Origin: Streptosporangiaceae bacterium
GTDB taxonomy: Bacteria; Actinomycetota; Actinomycetes; Streptosporangiales; Streptosporangiaceae
Assembly (NCBI GenBank): GCA_030040475.1
Contig: JASHTQ010000476.1
Location: forward strand, 1 to 8,544
Length of the DNA stretch: 8,544 nt
Direction: 5' to 3'
Positions 1-5,949 of the stretch are shown one piece after another. Positions within the stretch are counted from its first letter, which is position 1. Every line of letters begins with the position of its first letter. The position numbers and the translations under genes were made by a program. Under the pieces are notes generated by a model. The model saw only the letters and a list, made by a program, of their open reading frames with translations. It did not search any database and had not been told where the DNA came from.

Positions 1-1293
1 GGGGAGGTTCACGACAGCCTCGCCCAGCGGCTGGTGAGCATCCGGGTGTACCTGGAGGGCGCGGAACGCGATCTTGCCGCGAGCGTGCCGCCGCCGGCGG
101 CGGGCGGCGGCACGCTGGACGGCGGAGACCAGCTGGCGGGGGTGGCTGGGCAGTTGCGACAGGCCAGCGTGGCGGCCAGGGACGCGCTCGCCGAGGCACG
201 GCTCACCTTGCTCGGGCTTGCGTCGTCGCCGCTGAACGGGCACACGCTCGACGACGCGCTGCGCTCGGAGGCGGCCTGGGCGCAGAGCATCGGCGGGCTC
301 GAGGTCAGGTACGTGTCGGCGGGGACGCCGGCGGCGATTGACGAGCGGCTGGCGCATGAGGTGCTGCGGGTCGCGCGGGAGGCGCTCACCAACATCGTCA
401 GGCATGCCCAGGCGAGGTCGGTCCGGCTGGGGCTGCTGCATGAGCGGGCGGCGGTGACGCTGCTGGTCCAGGACGACGGCCAGGGCTTCGATCCGAAGGC
501 CGAGTGGCAGGGCGACCGATTCGGGCTGCGCGCGATCAGCGAGCGGGCACGCGTGCTCGGCGCCACCGTGGAGGTGGATTCGCTGGCCGGCTGGGGCACC
601 AGGATCCGTGCCCGGTTCCCCTACCAGCGGCCGGAAGAGCAGGCAGGACCGCGGCTTCGGGTGCTGGTCGCTGCGGCCAGGCCGCTGCTGCGGGCCGGGA
701 TCGTCAGGCTGCTGTCGTGGGCCGAGCCGGGTATCGAGGTGGTCGGCGAGGCCGCGGCCGCGGCCGACGCGCTGCAGGCCTGCCGGGAACTGCGGCCGGA
801 CGTCGTGCTTGCCGACCTGGGGCTGGCGACCGAGGAGGCGCCGGACGGCGGGGTGGCCGGGCTGCTGCTCGGGCAGGATCCGGGGCTCGCGGTGGTGGGG
901 CTGTGCGAGGTGGGTGACGAGAAGCTGGTCGCCACCGCCGTGCGGGCGGGCGCGCGGGGCTGCGTGGACATGGGCGCGGACGGGCCGGAACTGGCCAGGG
1001 CCGTGGTCGCAGCCGGGCGCGGGCAGGCGATCCTCTCCGGACCCGTGTTGCAGCGGCTGCATCGCGGGCTGCAGGACTCCGAGGCCGAGCCGGCGCTGAC
1101 CGACCGGGAGCGCCAGGTGCGCAGCCTGATGGAGCAGGGACTGCCGGACAAGCTGATCGCCGAGCAACTCGTGCTGTCGATCAAGACGGTCGAGAAGCAC
1201 GCGGGGGCCGTGCTTCGGAAGACCGGCGCGCGCAACCGCACCGAGCTCGCGGCGCTGGCGAGCAGGGGCCGGCTGGGCCGGGCCGCCAGGTAG
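1..1293 (+). CDS. NarL-type histidine kinase fused to a degenerate receiver and LuxR HTH output (5' end missing)
   Basis: The frame is open from base 1, so the gene starts left of the window; the GTG at 34 is internal. Base 1 onward reads EVHDSLAQRL, the HisKA_3 H-box, with the phosphoacceptor His as residue 4 of the visible part. The HATPase domain follows: N-box REALTNIVRHA (Asn about 131), DDGQGFD (about 158-164), and a GWGT glycine box near 198. After a linker of about ten residues comes a receiver-like domain (about 219-350) and a LuxR/NarL helix-turn-helix (about 367-419; LTDRERQV, SIKTVEKH). The receiver keeps an Asp in DVVLADLG (about 272), but the usual acidic pair is Ala-Ala (VAAARP, about 223-228), the Thr/Ser position is Cys, and the conserved Lys position is Met. 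So the kinase looks intact, while phosphorylation of the receiver is doubtful. Kinase and regulator are normally separate genes. Any sensor or membrane part lies outside the window, and no ligand can be inferred. Confidence 0.9.
   Translation, partial: GEVHDSLAQRLVSIRVYLEGAERDLAASVPPPAAGGGTLDGGDQLAGVAGQLRQASVAARDALAEARLTLLGLASSPLNGHTLDDALRSEAAWAQSIGGLEVRYVSAGTPAAIDERLAHEVLRVAREALTNIVRHAQARSVRLGLLHERAAVTLLVQDDGQGFDPKAEWQGDRFGLRAISERARVLGATVEVDSLAGWGTRIRARFPYQRPEEQAGPRLRVLVAAARPLLRAGIVRLLSWAEPGIEVVGEAAAAADALQACRELRPDVVLADLGLATEEAPDGGVAGLLLGQDPGLAVVGLCEVGDEKLVATAVRAGARGCVDMGADGPELARAVVAAGRGQAILSGPVLQRLHRGLQDSEAEPALTDRERQVRSLMEQGLPDKLIAEQLVLSIKTVEKHAGAVLRKTGARNRTELAALASRGRLGRAAR
82..116. repeat. 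Perfect 14-bp inverted repeat inside the kinase gene
   Basis: The arms AGCGTGCCGCCGCC (82-95) and GGCGGCGGCACGCT (103-116) are exact reverse complements around a 7-base loop. The repeat falls in the turn between the two DHp helices of the fused kinase and codes for a Pro-Ala-Gly linker. Because of the symmetry, both strands encode the same VPPPAAGGGT peptide. It could be a small palindromic insertion or simply low-complexity GC-rich coding DNA. Confidence 0.85.
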
Positions 1294-1345
1294 AGCGGGC
1301 GGGGCCGGCCGCGCGGGGTGCCGGGCTTGGGCAAGGCGGCGGGTA

Positions 1346-1376
1346 GGGGAAGTCCTCCCCGAAGATGGGTGGTTTT
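1346..1376 (+). terminator. Possible weak terminator after the fused kinase gene
   Basis: CCTCCC (1354-1359) can pair with GGGTGG (1367-1372) with one T-T mismatch and a 7-base loop, directly followed by TTTT (1373-1376). An alternative stem, GGGGA (1346-1350) with TCCCC (1356-1360), overlaps it. The site lies 50-80 bases past the stop at 1291-1293, before the next transcription unit. The stem is short, so this is a tentative call. Confidence 0.35.
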
Positions 1377-1404
1377 ACCGATCCGGGCTGGCGGGGTTGC
1401 TGCA

Positions 1405-1433
1405 TAGGTTCGGGATCGTTCCCTGCGCGGAGG
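1405..1433 (+). promoter_or_regulatory. Putative -10 box, small palindrome and RBS of the aldolase operon
   Basis: TAGGTT (1405-1410) fits the actinobacterial TAnnnT -10 pattern; I see no good -35 at 16-18 bases. A small palindrome, GGGA-TCGT-TCCC (1412-1423), sits about where transcription would start and could be an operator half-site pair. GGAGG at 1429-1433, 8 bases before the GTG at 1442, is a near-ideal ribosome binding site. It decides the start of the aldolase against the upstream TTG at 1397. The RBS is convincing; the promoter elements are weak. Confidence 0.45.
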
Positions 1434-1441
1434 TCTGGCCA

Positions 1442-2302
1442 GTGCCTGTGGTGTCGTTGAAGGAGATCGTCGACCGGGCGTTCGCCGAGCGCTACGGCGT
1501 CCCGGCGATCAACGTCGTCAATGACCTGACGCTAGAGGCGGTTCTCGCGGCGGCGGTCGAGCAGCGCTCCCCCGTCATCATCCAGACGTCGGTCAAGACG
1601 GTCCGGTCCATCGGCGCCGACCTGCTGTTCGCCATGTGGCGGGAGACGACGGCGGGCATCGAGGTGCCGGTCAGCCTGCACCTGGACCACTGCCCGGATC
1701 GCGCGGTCATCACCATGTGCCTGGACAAGGGCTGGAACTCGGTGCTGTTCGACGGGTCGCGGCTGCCGGTGCGGGAGAACCAGCGGCAGACGGTCGAGGT
1801 GGTGGCCGAGGCCCGCGCCCACGGCGCGCACGTCGAAGGGGAGATCGAGGCCATCACCGGGGTCGAGGACGACATCGGCTCCGACGAGGAGGCCAAGCGC
1901 GAGTCGCTGCCGGTGGCGCTGGAATTCATCAGGGAGACCGGCATCGACGTGTTCGCGCCCGCGATCGGCAACGCGCACGGCGTGTACCGCGCCGAGCCGC
2001 ACCTGGACGCGCAGCGGGTCTCCGACATCGTCGCCGCGCAGCCGATCCCGATCGCGCTGCACGGCGGCACCGGGATGACGGACGCCCAGTTCACCGACCT
2101 GATCGCGCGCGGCTGCGCCAAGGTGAACATCTCCACCGCGCTCAAGATCACCTACATGCGGTCCAACCTGGCCTTCCTGCGCGCGGCGCAGGAACGTGAC
2201 CAGTGGGATCCGCCGTCGCTGTTCGGCGCGGTGCGGGGCGCGGTGAAGGACATGGCCGCCGATCACATGCGGCGGTTCGGCAGCATCGGCCGGGCGTGGT
2301 GA
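1442..2302 (+). CDS. Class II (zinc) ketose-bisphosphate aldolase, GatY/KbaY-like
   Basis: The 286-residue product belongs to the class II fructose-bisphosphate aldolase family (F_bP_aldolase), which splits or forms ketose phosphates with dihydroxyacetone phosphate as one partner. Visible active-site residues are HLDH with Asp82 and zinc ligand His83, IGNAHG with His179, and LHGGTG with His207. The loop GVEDD (140-144) and the DHAP phosphate-binding stretch NIST (229-232) are also there. Spacing and length match tagatose-bisphosphate aldolases of the GatY/KbaY type better than long FbaA enzymes. The usual Ser in HGGSG is Thr. I chose the GTG at 1442 because GGAGG lies 8 bases upstream and the protein then begins PVVSLKEIVDRAF, as family members do; the TTG at 1397 would add 15 unconserved residues. 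It is the first gene of an operon with a HAD phosphatase, DhaL and DhaK, which suggests DHAP chemistry on a non-standard sugar rather than glycolysis. The aldehyde partner is unknown. Confidence 0.92.
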   Translation: MPVVSLKEIVDRAFAERYGVPAINVVNDLTLEAVLAAAVEQRSPVIIQTSVKTVRSIGADLLFAMWRETTAGIEVPVSLHLDHCPDRAVITMCLDKGWNSVLFDGSRLPVRENQRQTVEVVAEARAHGAHVEGEIEAITGVEDDIGSDEEAKRESLPVALEFIRETGIDVFAPAIGNAHGVYRAEPHLDAQRVSDIVAAQPIPIALHGGTGMTDAQFTDLIARGCAKVNISTALKITYMRSNLAFLRAAQERDQWDPPSLFGAVRGAVKDMAADHMRRFGSIGRAW

Positions 2303-2306
2303 GCCG

Positions 2307-3098
2307 GTGACGAGCCCGGCGGGCACGCCAGTCCGGGGCCTGGTGTTCGACTGCGACGGGGTCCTTGCCGACACCGAGCGCTACGGGCACCTGGTCGCGT
2401 TCAACCAGACGTTCGAGGAGTTCGGCCTGCCGGTCAGGTGGAGCGTCGCGGACTACCGGGAGAAGCTGCTCATCGGGGGCGGCAAGGAACGGATGGCCAG
2501 CCTGCTCACGCCGGAGTTCGTGGCCGCGGCCGGGCTGCCGGCCGACGCCGAGGGGCAGCAGGCCGCGATCGCCGCCTGGCACCGGCGCAAGAGCGAGATC
2601 TACGCCGAGCTCGTCGCCTCCGGGGCGGTCCCGCCCCGGCCGGGCGTGGCCCGCGTGGTGGCCGAGGCGCTGGACGCGGGCTGGCCGGTGGCGGTGGCCT
2701 CGACCTCCGCGGAAGCCTCGGTCCGCGTGACGCTTGAGCGGGCGGTCGGGGCGCGCAGCGCGCGGGCGGTCAGCGTGTTCGCCGGCGACATCGTGCCGCG
2801 CAAGAAGCCGGCCCCCGACATCTACCTGCTGGCGCTGGAGTCGCTTGAGTTGCCCGCGGATCGCGCCGTCGTGGTCGAGGACTCGCGGAACGGCCTGCTC
2901 GCCGCCACCGGGGCCGGCATAACCTGCATGATCACGGTCAACGACTTCACCGCGGCCGAGGATTTCAGCGAGGCCGCCCTGGTCGTCTCCTCGCTGGGCG
3001 ACCCGGACGGCGAGCGCACGGAGGTCCTCGCCAACCGCAGCCCGGCCACCCCAGGCGACTGGGTCACCCTGACCGACATAACCCGCCTGCTCGCCTAA
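2307..3098 (+). CDS. HAD-superfamily phosphatase, CbbY-like
   Basis: The 263-residue cytosolic hydrolase has all four HAD motifs: FDCDGVL (nucleophile Asp15, acid/base Asp17), the motif II Ser/Thr in VASTSA (about 131-135), the motif III Lys in PRKKPAPD (166-167), and VVEDS with acidic residues 191-192. An alpha-helical cap lies between motifs I and II (about 23-110), as in subfamily IA enzymes. The C-terminal tail after residue 225 also resembles CbbY proteins, which dephosphorylate sugar phosphates such as xylulose-1,5-bisphosphate. No RuBisCO gene is nearby, so that substrate is unlikely here. It starts at GTG 2307, only 4 bases after the aldolase stop, so translation is probably coupled; no strong RBS is visible. 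In context it may release a free ketose from an aldolase product or clear a dead-end phosphate. That role is inference. Confidence 0.88.
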   Translation: MTSPAGTPVRGLVFDCDGVLADTERYGHLVAFNQTFEEFGLPVRWSVADYREKLLIGGGKERMASLLTPEFVAAAGLPADAEGQQAAIAAWHRRKSEIYAELVASGAVPPRPGVARVVAEALDAGWPVAVASTSAEASVRVTLERAVGARSARAVSVFAGDIVPRKKPAPDIYLLALESLELPADRAVVVEDSRNGLLAATGAGITCMITVNDFTAAEDFSEAALVVSSLGDPDGERTEVLANRSPATPGDWVTLTDITRLLA

Positions 3099-3107
3099 GG
3101 AGCACCC

Positions 3108-3758
3108 ATGTCCACAGCAGACCTGGCCGACGTCGAGGCGGTCGTGCGGACGATCGCGACCGTCGCGGTCGACAACGAGAAGTATTTCGGGGAGCTCGAC
3201 GCGGTGGTGGGCGACGGCGACTTCGGCTACTCGATGGCGCGCGGATTCGAGCTCGTGCTGTCCGGCTGGGACGACTTCGACCGCGCCGACATCGGCACCT
3301 TCCTGAAGAAGGTCGCCGTGGTCATCACCAGCCGGATCGGCGGCACGTCGGGCCCGATCTGGGGGACGGCGTTCCTGCGCGCCGGGTCGACCGCAGGGCC
3401 GGCGGAACGGCTGGAACCCGGGCAGGTCGTCGCGATGCTGCGGGCGTCGATCGAGGGGATCAAGGCCCGCGGCAAGTCGGACGTGGGTGACAAGACGCTG
3501 CTTGACGCGCTGGTTCCCGCGGTCGACGTCATCGAGGAGCACGTCGGCTCCGGCGCCGACACGGCGGGCACGCTGCGCGCGGCGGCCGTGGTCGCGCGGC
3601 AGCGCGCCGAGGCGACGCGGTCGATGCAGGCCATGCGGGGGCGGGCCAGCTACACCGGCGAGCGGAGCATCGGCACCCTGGACGCGGGGGCCATCGCCGT
3701 CGCGGTGATGTTGGAGGCGCTCGCCGACATGTGGGCGGAGCGCGTGGCTCAATCCTGA
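3108..3758 (+). CDS. dhaL: Dihydroxyacetone kinase subunit DhaL (nucleotide-binding)
   Basis: The 216-residue protein matches the DhaL (Dak2) family, the all-helical subunit that binds ADP/ATP with two Mg ions and phosphorylates the ketone held by DhaK. The three Mg-binding Asp residues stand in LDAVVGDGDFG at 31, 36 and 38, the same spacing as E. coli DhaL. GGTSGPIWGT, RGKSDVGDKT and GRASYTGERSIG are further family hallmarks. The His that normally follows the third Asp (DADHG or DGDHG) is Phe39 here. AAGGAG at 3097-3102, overlapping the stop codon of the phosphatase gene, sits 5 bases before ATG 3108. DhaL comes before DhaK and no DhaM phosphotransfer gene is in view, so a PTS-driven mode is not supported by this window. 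ATP may be the donor. The real substrate may be DHA or another small ketose such as a tetrulose. Confidence 0.92.
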   Translation: MSTADLADVEAVVRTIATVAVDNEKYFGELDAVVGDGDFGYSMARGFELVLSGWDDFDRADIGTFLKKVAVVITSRIGGTSGPIWGTAFLRAGSTAGPAERLEPGQVVAMLRASIEGIKARGKSDVGDKTLLDALVPAVDVIEEHVGSGADTAGTLRAAAVVARQRAEATRSMQAMRGRASYTGERSIGTLDAGAIAVAVMLEALADMWAERVAQS

Positions 3759-3786
3759 TTCCTGCTGATTCGGAGGAGATAGCGCC

Positions 3787-4782
3787 GTGAAGAAATTCGT
3801 CAACGACCCCCGCCAGTTCGTCCCCGAGATGCTCAGGGGCATTGCCCTGGCCAACCCGGACACGCTGAAGTACGTGCCCGAGTACAACCTGATCATGCGG
3901 ACCGACGCCCCCCGTGACGACAAGGTCTCGATCATCCAGGGATCGGGGTCCGGGCACGAGCCCGCCCACGTCATGATCGTGGGCAAGGGCATGCTGGACG
4001 CCGCGTGCCCCGGCGACGTGTTCGCCGCGCCGCCGATGGACTACGTGCTCGAGACGAGCAAGCTGCTCGCCTCGCCCAAGGGCGTGCTGCACATCATCAA
4101 CAACTACACCGGCGACCGGATGGCCTTCGAGATGGGCCAGGAGATGGCGGAGGCGGACGGGATCACGATCGGCACGCTGATCGTCGACGACGACGTGGCG
4201 GTGAAGGACTCCACCTACACGGTCGGGCGGCGCGGCGTGGCGGGGAACTTCTTCGTCATCAAGGCCACGGGTGCCGCGTCCGAGCAGGGCGCCGAACTCG
4301 ACGAGCTGATCCGCATCGGCAACAAGGTCAACTCGGTTACCAGGACGATGGGGATGGCGCTGACGTCGTGCACGCCGCCGGCCAAGGGTTCGCCGCTGTT
4401 CGAGCTCGGCGACGACGAGATGGAGATGGGCGTCGGCATCCACGGCGAGCCTGGCCGCCGCAGGGAGAAGCTCGCCAGCGCCAACGCGATCGTCGACGAG
4501 CTGCTCGAGGCGGTAGTCACAGACCTGCCGTTCGGCCAGGGCGACGACGTGGCGCTCATGATCAACGGCCTGGGCGGCACGCCGATCAGCGAGCTGTACC
4601 TGCTGTACGGGTACGCGCACGACCAGCTTGCGCAGCGCGGGATCAACGTGCGGCGGAACTACGTCGGCAACTACTGCACCTCGCTGGACATGGCGGGGGT
4701 GTCGATCACGCTGAGCCGCCTGGACGACGAGATCGCCGGGCTGCTCGCGGCCCCCGCCGAGATCGCCATCCGGACGTTCTGA
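3787..4782 (+). CDS. dhaK: Dihydroxyacetone kinase subunit DhaK (substrate-binding)
   Basis: The 331-residue protein aligns by eye along the whole length of DhaK (Dak1). His219 in GVGIHGEPG is the residue that binds the ketone covalently as a hemiaminal (His218 in E. coli). Asp110 in NYTGD matches the catalytic Asp109, and His57 in GSGSGHEPAH matches His56. VDDDVAVKDS, GRRGVAG and YCTSLDMAG are further conserved stretches. In the glycine motif the first part reads GSGSGHEP rather than GGGSGHEP. Start GTG 3787 has GGAGGAG (3772-3778) 8 bases upstream. It is the last gene of the operon, 28 bases after dhaL. It should form a complex with DhaL and phosphorylate DHA or a related ketose, giving DHAP for the aldolase or receiving a sugar for breakdown. 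It converges on tetR with only 29 bases between the stops, in which I see no clear terminator. Confidence 0.94.
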   Translation: MKKFVNDPRQFVPEMLRGIALANPDTLKYVPEYNLIMRTDAPRDDKVSIIQGSGSGHEPAHVMIVGKGMLDAACPGDVFAAPPMDYVLETSKLLASPKGVLHIINNYTGDRMAFEMGQEMAEADGITIGTLIVDDDVAVKDSTYTVGRRGVAGNFFVIKATGAASEQGAELDELIRIGNKVNSVTRTMGMALTSCTPPAKGSPLFELGDDEMEMGVGIHGEPGRRREKLASANAIVDELLEAVVTDLPFGQGDDVALMINGLGGTPISELYLLYGYAHDQLAQRGINVRRNYVGNYCTSLDMAGVSITLSRLDDEIAGLLAAPAEIAIRTF

Positions 4783-4811
4783 CCACGGCTCCCTCCCGGC
4801 ATTTGGCAACT

Positions 4812-5441
4812 TCAGGCGTGCGGGCCGGTGGCGGACAGGAAGAGGTCCGCTAGCTCGCGGCCGTAGTGGACGACGTCGAGGCCGGGATCGCGGGTGAGCC
4901 TGCCGGGCACCGCGTCGAGGGCGGCGCGGATCGCCAGCGCCATCACCGCGGGGTCGAAGTCGGGCCGGAACTCTCCGGTGCCCTGGAAGTGCGCTAGCAG
5001 CTGGCGGAGCGCCTCGGCCCCGGACTCGCGGACGGACAGGTCGTACAGCGGGCGGCCGTCTGCGCTGCGGGCGTTGAGCGCGATCTCCACGACGGCGGCC
5101 ACGTGGTTGCGGTACTCGAGGACGAAGGCGAGGTTGGACTCGATGTAGGCGCGGAGCATGCCGGCACCGGTGCTCTCGGCTTCGAGGCGGGGGGCCAGGT
5201 AGGCGCGGCCCTTGGCGGTCAGCTCGGCGACGAGCTCGCGGACCAGGTCGTCCTTGCCGTCGAAGTGGTAGCAGATCACGCCCTTGCTGGTGCCGGCGCG
5301 TTCGGCGATGCGGGCGAGCGATGCCTGGCCGTAGCCGAGCTCGGCGATGGCGGCGATGGCAGCCGCCATGATCTGCGCACGGCGTGCGGTCTCGATGAAC
5401 GTGCGGTCCTTCTGACCGACCGATCCATTTTCTGACCGCAT
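4812..5441 (-). CDS. TetR/AcrR-family transcriptional regulator
   Basis: The 209-residue regulator has an N-terminal helix-turn-helix of the TetR type at about 20-66: QIMAAAIAAIAELGY, then SLARIAERAG, then TSKGVICYHFDGKDDL. The C-terminal helical ligand and dimer domain has no strongly recognisable family signature. The start at ATG 5441 gives a full helix 1; the next in-frame ATG would cut into it. No ribosome binding site precedes ATG 5441, but a good promoter places the transcription start at or next to the ATG, so a leaderless mRNA is likely. An inverted repeat lies over the -10 box, suggesting autorepression. The gene converges on dhaK, so a role in the DHA kinase operon is possible from position only; I see no copy of its putative operator in front of the aldolase gene. 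The ligand is unknown. Confidence 0.9.
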   Translation of the reverse strand: MRSENGSVGQKDRTFIETARRAQIMAAAIAAIAELGYGQASLARIAERAGTSKGVICYHFDGKDDLVRELVAELTAKGRAYLAPRLEAESTGAGMLRAYIESNLAFVLEYRNHVAAVVEIALNARSADGRPLYDLSVRESGAEALRQLLAHFQGTGEFRPDFDPAVMALAIRAALDAVPGRLTRDPGLDVVHYGRELADLFLSATGPHA

Positions 5442-5477
5442 GTTCGAAAACTAGAACGATGGGTCGGCTCCTGTCAA
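5442..5477 (-). promoter_or_regulatory. Leaderless tetR promoter with overlapping operator-like inverted repeat
   Basis: Reading the minus strand, TTGACA (5477-5472, a perfect -35) is followed after 18 bases by TAGTTT (5453-5448, fitting TAnnnT). Six bases remain before the A of ATG at 5441. Transcription would therefore begin at or within a few bases of the start codon, which fits the lack of a Shine-Dalgarno sequence. GTTC (5442-5445) and GAAC (5454-5457) form an inverted repeat around the -10 box, a typical place for a TetR autorepressor to bind. The arms are only 4 bp, so the operator is less certain than the promoter. Confidence 0.6.
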
Positions 5478-5523
5478 GGAGCGGGCGGGTTGACGCCCGG
5501 GAGAAAAGACGCACCATGGAGCT

Positions 5524-5949
5524 ATGAGGTTCGGTGCCAGCGCGTCGGCGATCCCGCCGCCGAGCACGGCGCCCGACGGGCCGGCCAAACCGCCGCCGCC
5601 GACCACGGCATTGACCGGGACGGCGATCCCGCCCGCGCCGACTACCGCGCTCAGCGGGTCGACGATACCGCCGCCGCCCACTACCGCGCTGTTCGGGACC
5701 GCGATACCGCCGCCGCCGGCCACCGCGCTGTTCGGGACCGCGATACCGCCGCCGCCCACTACCTTCCTGGCCGGGTCGGCCATCCCGCCGCCGCCGGCCA
5801 CCGCGCTGAGCGGGACGGCGATACCGCCGCCGCCGACCACGGCGCTGGCCGGGACCGCGATCCCGCCCGCGCCGACTACGGTGCTCGCCGGGACCGCCAT
5901 ACCGCCGCCGCCGACCACCTCTCACCGGATCCGGCGCGCCGCCCCCTGA
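5524..5949 (+). CDS. Candidate small Pro/Thr-rich tandem-repeat protein (uncertain)
   Basis: This frame begins at ATG 5524, just before the repeat block, and stops 29 bases after it. It gives a 141-residue protein of about ten 13-residue units (consensus [13 protein letters not shown]) and a basic tail SHRIRRAAP. There is no signal peptide or membrane segment. TTGACG (5490-5495) and a poor -10 (CACCAT, 5512-5517) would again suggest a near-leaderless start; GGAG at 5518-5521 is too close to serve as RBS. Against it: the unit is 39 bp, so several frames stay open by periodicity alone; five ATA codons are unusual in such a genome; and the second codon position has more GC than the first. For it: the frame fits the repeat limits, and inverted repeats that could end transcription follow the stop. 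I know no family for it. It may be non-coding. Confidence 0.3.
   Translation: MRFGASASAIPPPSTAPDGPAKPPPPTTALTGTAIPPAPTTALSGSTIPPPPTTALFGTAIPPPPATALFGTAIPPPPTTFLAGSAIPPPPATALSGTAIPPPPTTALAGTAIPPAPTTVLAGTAIPPPPTTSHRIRRAAP
5526..5920. repeat. 39-bp tandem repeat array, about ten units
   Basis: The block consists of head-to-tail units of 39 bp, nine clear ones from about 5569 to 5919 and a degenerate one before them. Conserved cores are GGGACCGCGATACCGCCG and the following CCGCCG-CC-ACC stretch. Units differ mostly at sites that are third codon positions in both the plus frame starting at 5524 and the minus frame ending at 5451, with a few replacements (for example AGC, TTC, GCC or ACC at the third triplet). 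Units 5 and 6 are nearly identical, which points to recent duplication. The units are contiguous, with no spacers, so this is not a CRISPR array. The role is unknown: a repeat protein, a replication-slippage minisatellite, or a structural DNA element. Confidence 0.92.

Noticed and set aside
1397..1441. A TTG start at 1397 that would extend the aldolase by 15 residues
   Set aside because: GGAGG at 1429-1433 is placed ideally for GTG 1442, the extra residues look non-conserved, and the extension would cover the putative -10 box.
2148..3992. A 614-codon open frame on the minus strand under the phosphatase, dhaL and dhaK genes
   Set aside because: The three plus-strand genes have full catalytic motifs. 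The minus frame has Arg/Asp/His-rich low-complexity content typical of antisense frames in GC-rich DNA.
3108..4782. A PTS-dependent (DhaKLM) kinase
   Set aside because: No DhaM, HPr-like or EI-like gene is in the window, so the phosphate donor cannot be called PTS on this evidence.
5442..5457. Control of the aldolase operon by the adjacent TetR protein
   Set aside because: I found no copy of the GTTC-N8-GAAC operator in front of the aldolase gene; the palindrome there (GGGA-TCGT-TCCC) is different. Proximity alone is not enough.
5451..5918. A minus-strand Gly-rich repeat ORF ([13 protein letters not shown] units) upstream of tetR
   Set aside because: Codons inside the repeat look good, but bases 5451-5523 use many A/T-ending codons (ATA, GCT, CCA, TTT, TCT, ACA), it runs through the tetR promoter, and its GTG 5918 start has no properly spaced RBS. 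It remains an alternative to the plus-strand ORF, not a call.
5526..5920. CRISPR array
   Set aside because: The units are joined head to tail with no unique spacers, and no cas genes are in the window.
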